This document shows positions 7,135 to 8,970 of a DNA stretch of 8,970 nucleotides, piece after piece; within the stretch, counting starts at the first letter, position 1; every line of letters begins with the position of its first letter. The notes under the pieces are model-generated. The model saw nothing but the letters and a program-made list of their open reading frames with translations. It was not told where the DNA came from and did no database searches. The DNA is from Betaproteobacteria bacterium (GTDB taxonomy: Bacteria > Pseudomonadota > Gammaproteobacteria > Burkholderiales > Burkholderiaceae_C). The DNA lies in NCBI GenBank assembly GCA_009922295.1, contig RFWA01000086.1:1-8970 (forward strand), in the 5' to 3' direction. Made by a program: the position numbers and the translations under genes.

Positions 7135-7584
7135 TTGAACCAGATAGAGATCTACACCGATGGCGCCTGCAAGGGTAATCCTGGCCCGGGTGGTTGGGGC
7201 GCGCTGCTCAAATCAGAGGATACGCAAAAAGAATTATTTGGTGGCGAACTAGGGACCACAAACAATCGAATGGAGATGTTGGCTGTGATCGAAGCGCTGA
7301 CGGCCTTGAAGCGACCCTGCCAGGTGATCTTGCACGTCGACAGTCAGTATGTGCTCAAGGGCATGACAGAATGGCTTCCAGGGTGGAAGGCCAGGGGATG
7401 GAAGACCGCAGCCAAGCAGCCGGTCAAAAATGTTGACCTCTGGCAGCGTCTGGATGCCTTGGTCAATGGCGCTGGCCATGCGATCGAATGGCGCTGGGTC
7501 AGGGGTCACAACGGTGACCCAGGTAATGAGCGTGCCGATGCCTTGGCCAATCGTGGCGTGGCTCAGGCGCTACAGGCACGCTGA
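7135..7584 (+). CDS. rnhA: Ribonuclease HI
   Basis: A 149-residue endonuclease that cuts the RNA strand of RNA-DNA hybrids and removes R-loops and primer RNA. The catalytic carboxylates are all present: Asp9 in IYTDGACKGNPGPGGWG, Glu47 in TTNNRMEML, Asp69 in HVDSQYV and Asp135 in NERADALAN. The conserved His125 lies in VRGHNGDPG, and the basic handle region around WLPGWKARGWKTA (80-92) is intact. It starts at TTG 7135 behind AAGGAG; an upstream extension would only be methyltransferase sequence read out of frame. It lies 11 bp behind the methyltransferase gene. dnaQ, the frequent next neighbour in proteobacteria, does not follow here. The enzyme looks complete and functional. Confidence 0.97.
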   Translation: MNQIEIYTDGACKGNPGPGGWGALLKSEDTQKELFGGELGTTNNRMEMLAVIEALTALKRPCQVILHVDSQYVLKGMTEWLPGWKARGWKTAAKQPVKNVDLWQRLDALVNGAGHAIEWRWVRGHNGDPGNERADALANRGVAQALQAR

Positions 7585-7630
7585 AACTCAAGCGAAATTC
7601 AGCCTGATCTTTTAGGTCAGCATCAGTTTC
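7583..7630 (+). terminator. Weak terminator-like nested hairpin after rnhA
   Basis: An inner stem CTGATC (7604-7609) pairs with GGTCAG (7615-7620), with one G-T wobble, around TTTTA. An outer stem GAAACT (7583-7588) matches AGTTTC (7625-7630). There is no clean T-run after it, only a short T-rich TTTCTT, so it is a poor factor-independent terminator. It overlaps the last bases of rnhA. Confidence 0.3.
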
Positions 7631-7666
7631 TTGTGTAAAGGATGTGCTTTATCGCGGGGTCTGGCA

Positions 7667-7680
7667 TTGATTTAGCGCAA
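7667..7680. promoter_or_regulatory. FNR/CRP-like half-matching box upstream of the adaptor gene
   Basis: TTGAT-TTAG-CGCAA matches one half of the FNR consensus TTGAT-N4-ATCAA exactly and three of five bases of the other half. It lies about 78 bp before the adaptor ATG, a reasonable promoter position, but I could not identify convincing -35/-10 elements. It may be chance. Confidence 0.2.
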
Positions 7681-7701
7681 GGGCTGCTACATTTGCGGTT
7701 C

Positions 7702-7727
7702 TGCCAATCGGCGTGGCGCCACTGGCA
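7702..7727. promoter_or_regulatory. Palindromic candidate operator before the adaptor gene
   Basis: GTGGCGCCAC (7713-7722) is a perfect 10-bp palindrome. It is flanked by TGCCA (7702-7706) and TGGCA (7723-7727), which are also inverted copies, though not concentric with it. It sits about 36 bp before the ATG at 7758. Efflux operons are often controlled by dimeric repressors binding such sites, but no regulator gene is in the window. Confidence 0.3.
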
Positions 7728-7757
7728 CATTTGAAATTTTGTTGAAACAGCAAGCTC

Positions 7758-8970
7758 ATGGCCAAAAAAATAATCTACCCCCTGGTCGCCATTCTTGGCA
7801 TTGCCGCTGTCTCAGGCGCTGCTTGGTGGTACCAGTCCAAGCCCACAGGGCCTAAGGAAATGGTTGCCGGCTCGGGGGCAGCGCCGGCCGGTGCTCCAGC
7901 AATTCCCGCATCTGGCCCGGCTGTGCCACGTGCGGCTGGGGTGGAGGTGGCCAAGGTCGAGACCATGTCGCTGCGCGATGATGCACAGGCGGTGGGGACC
8001 CTTCGATCCCGCCAGAGCGTGATGCTTCGCCCTGAAATAGCGGGCCGAATCAAAGAATTGGGGTTTGCCGATGGCGCCAGGGTGCGCAAAGGGCAGATGC
8101 TTGTTCAGCTCGATGATGCATTGCAACGCGCAGACTTGCGCCAAGCGCTGGCTCAGGTCTCGATTGCCAAAGCTAATTTGAAGCGCAATGAAGAGTTGGT
8201 GGCCCAAAATTTCGTGGCCAAGCGGGTGCTGGATGAGAGTGCCGCCAGTTTGCAGGTGGCAGAAGCCCAATTGGGCCTGTCATGTGCCCGGTTGTCGCGC
8301 ATGGTCCTGCTGGCGCCCTTTGACGGCACCTTGGGGATCCGAAACATCAACTTGGGTGATTTTGTCAAAGATGGGGCCGACCTTGTTAACCTGGAAGACA
8401 CCAGCAGCATGTATGTGGACTTCCGCTTGCCTGAGCGTTTTCAAGGAAAAATAAAGCTTCAGCAGCCTGTCGAGCTGCTGCTCGATGCAGTACCAGGGCG
8501 TAAATTCAAGGCCCGCATCGAAGCGCTTGACCCTTTGCTGGACGCCAATGGCCGCTCGGTGGGTGTCCGAGCTGTGCTGCCCAACAATATGGGTGAGGCA
8601 GCCAACCCACCTGGAGCCGTCGGCAGTGGCGGTGCTGGAAGACCGGCCGCCGCAGCTTCAGCGGCAGCCTCGGCCCCGAAGGCACGACCAGCACGCCCGG
8701 CTGCGACCCGTCCGAATGCAGTGCCAGAGTCTGGCGCTGCGTCACGTGCAGCCGGCCCCTATGAGGCGCTGGGTTGTCCGCCGGATCCGATTACCCCAAG
8801 CGCTCGGCCTGCAACGGCCGCTGTTGCGTCAGCACGGACTGCGCCTGAGGGTGGCCCAGCACCGTTGCGGCCTGGTATGTTCGCGCGCGTGACCGCTGTG
8901 TTCTCGGTGAATGAAGCAGCCTTGGTGGTGCCTGAGGAGGCTATCGTTCCTCAGGGTGGCCGGCAATTTG
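7758..8970 (+). CDS. HlyD-like periplasmic adaptor of an RND efflux system, 3'-truncated
   Basis: Membrane-fusion protein that would bridge an inner-membrane RND pump and an outer-membrane channel. The frame is open from ATG 7758 to the window end (404 codons). Residues 5-24 form a single N-terminal membrane anchor or uncleaved signal. A Pro/Ala/Gly linker (37-60) follows. The lipoyl half-motif lies around RPEIAGRIKELGFADGARV then RKGQMLVQLD (91-119), a coiled-coil hairpin at about 122-180, and the second lipoyl half at LLAPFDGTLGIRNINLGDFV (184-203). The beta-barrel strands are VDFRLPE (220-226) and RIEALDPLLDANGRSVGVRA (253-272), and LRPGMFARV (370-378) resumes them. Residues 277-369 between these strands form an Ala/Pro/Gly/Arg-rich insert where relatives usually have a few residues. 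The Shine-Dalgarno is weak. The substrate cannot be told; the pump gene would be expected just beyond the window. Confidence 0.88.
   Translation, partial: MAKKIIYPLVAILGIAAVSGAAWWYQSKPTGPKEMVAGSGAAPAGAPAIPASGPAVPRAAGVEVAKVETMSLRDDAQAVGTLRSRQSVMLRPEIAGRIKELGFADGARVRKGQMLVQLDDALQRADLRQALAQVSIAKANLKRNEELVAQNFVAKRVLDESAASLQVAEAQLGLSCARLSRMVLLAPFDGTLGIRNINLGDFVKDGADLVNLEDTSSMYVDFRLPERFQGKIKLQQPVELLLDAVPGRKFKARIEALDPLLDANGRSVGVRAVLPNNMGEAANPPGAVGSGGAGRPAAAASAAASAPKARPARPAATRPNAVPESGAASRAAGPYEALGCPPDPITPSARPATAAVASARTAPEGGPAPLRPGMFARVTAVFSVNEAALVVPEEAIVPQGGRQF

Noticed and set aside
7503..7520. Perfect 7-bp inverted repeat GGGTCAC/GTGACCC inside rnhA
   Set aside because: It falls on the highly conserved GHNGDPGNE coding segment, so the base pattern is explained by protein constraint; there is no T-run or other sign of a terminator.
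8485..8892. Plus-strand 135-codon open frame overlapping the adaptor insert
   Set aside because: It is Arg/Gln/Leu-rich with no family features. The adaptor frame is continuous through the region and resumes conserved sequence (LRPGMFARV) after it.

Overview
The window looks like chromosomal DNA of a GC-rich betaproteobacterium, most likely Burkholderiales and probably a Comamonadaceae (Rhodoferax/Polaromonas-like) organism. This rests on the wording of DnaX, RecR, RNase HI and the YafS-like methyltransferase, on codon use, and on the order dnaX-ybaB-recR. It is inference from recognised protein families; no database search was made.

Region 1 (1-2677) is a DNA replication and repair block on the + strand: the 3' part of dnaX (its 5' end lies outside the window), a YbaB/EbfC nucleoid-associated protein, and recR. 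dnaX carries a run of nine A's. Stop codons lie just beyond it in both alternative frames, and a GC-rich hairpin follows. This is the arrangement expected for making a short gamma-type clamp-loader subunit as well as full-length tau. Region 2 (2733-4641, +) has a small MAPEG-family membrane protein. It is followed by a badly decayed PAS-GGDEF-EAL cyclic-di-GMP gene with an in-frame amber codon, an internal deletion in GGDEF and two frameshifts in EAL.

Region 3 (4655-6220, -) is an MltD-type lytic transglycosylase with C-terminal LysM repeats, convergent with the pseudogene. Its probable GTG start lies inside a perfect 8-bp inverted repeat and overlaps the stop codon of a possible 23-residue leader peptide. 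Region 4 (6350-7584, +) is a divergent two-gene operon: a YafS-like methyltransferase and rnhA, the latter starting at TTG behind a strong Shine-Dalgarno. In E. coli the order is mltD-gloB-yafS-rnhA-dnaQ. Here gloB is missing from between mltD and the methyltransferase, and dnaQ does not follow rnhA.

Region 5 (7585-8970) is a 173-bp spacer with several small inverted repeats, then an HlyD/RND-type periplasmic adaptor that is open to the window edge. The adaptor carries an unusual insert of about 90 residues, rich in Ala, Pro and Gly, late in its beta-barrel region.

Most of the window is housekeeping. I saw no mobile element, CRISPR array, tRNA, rRNA or phage gene, and no clear new multi-gene system. 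The points most worth a second look are the dnaX slippage signal, the mltD initiation region and the adaptor insert.
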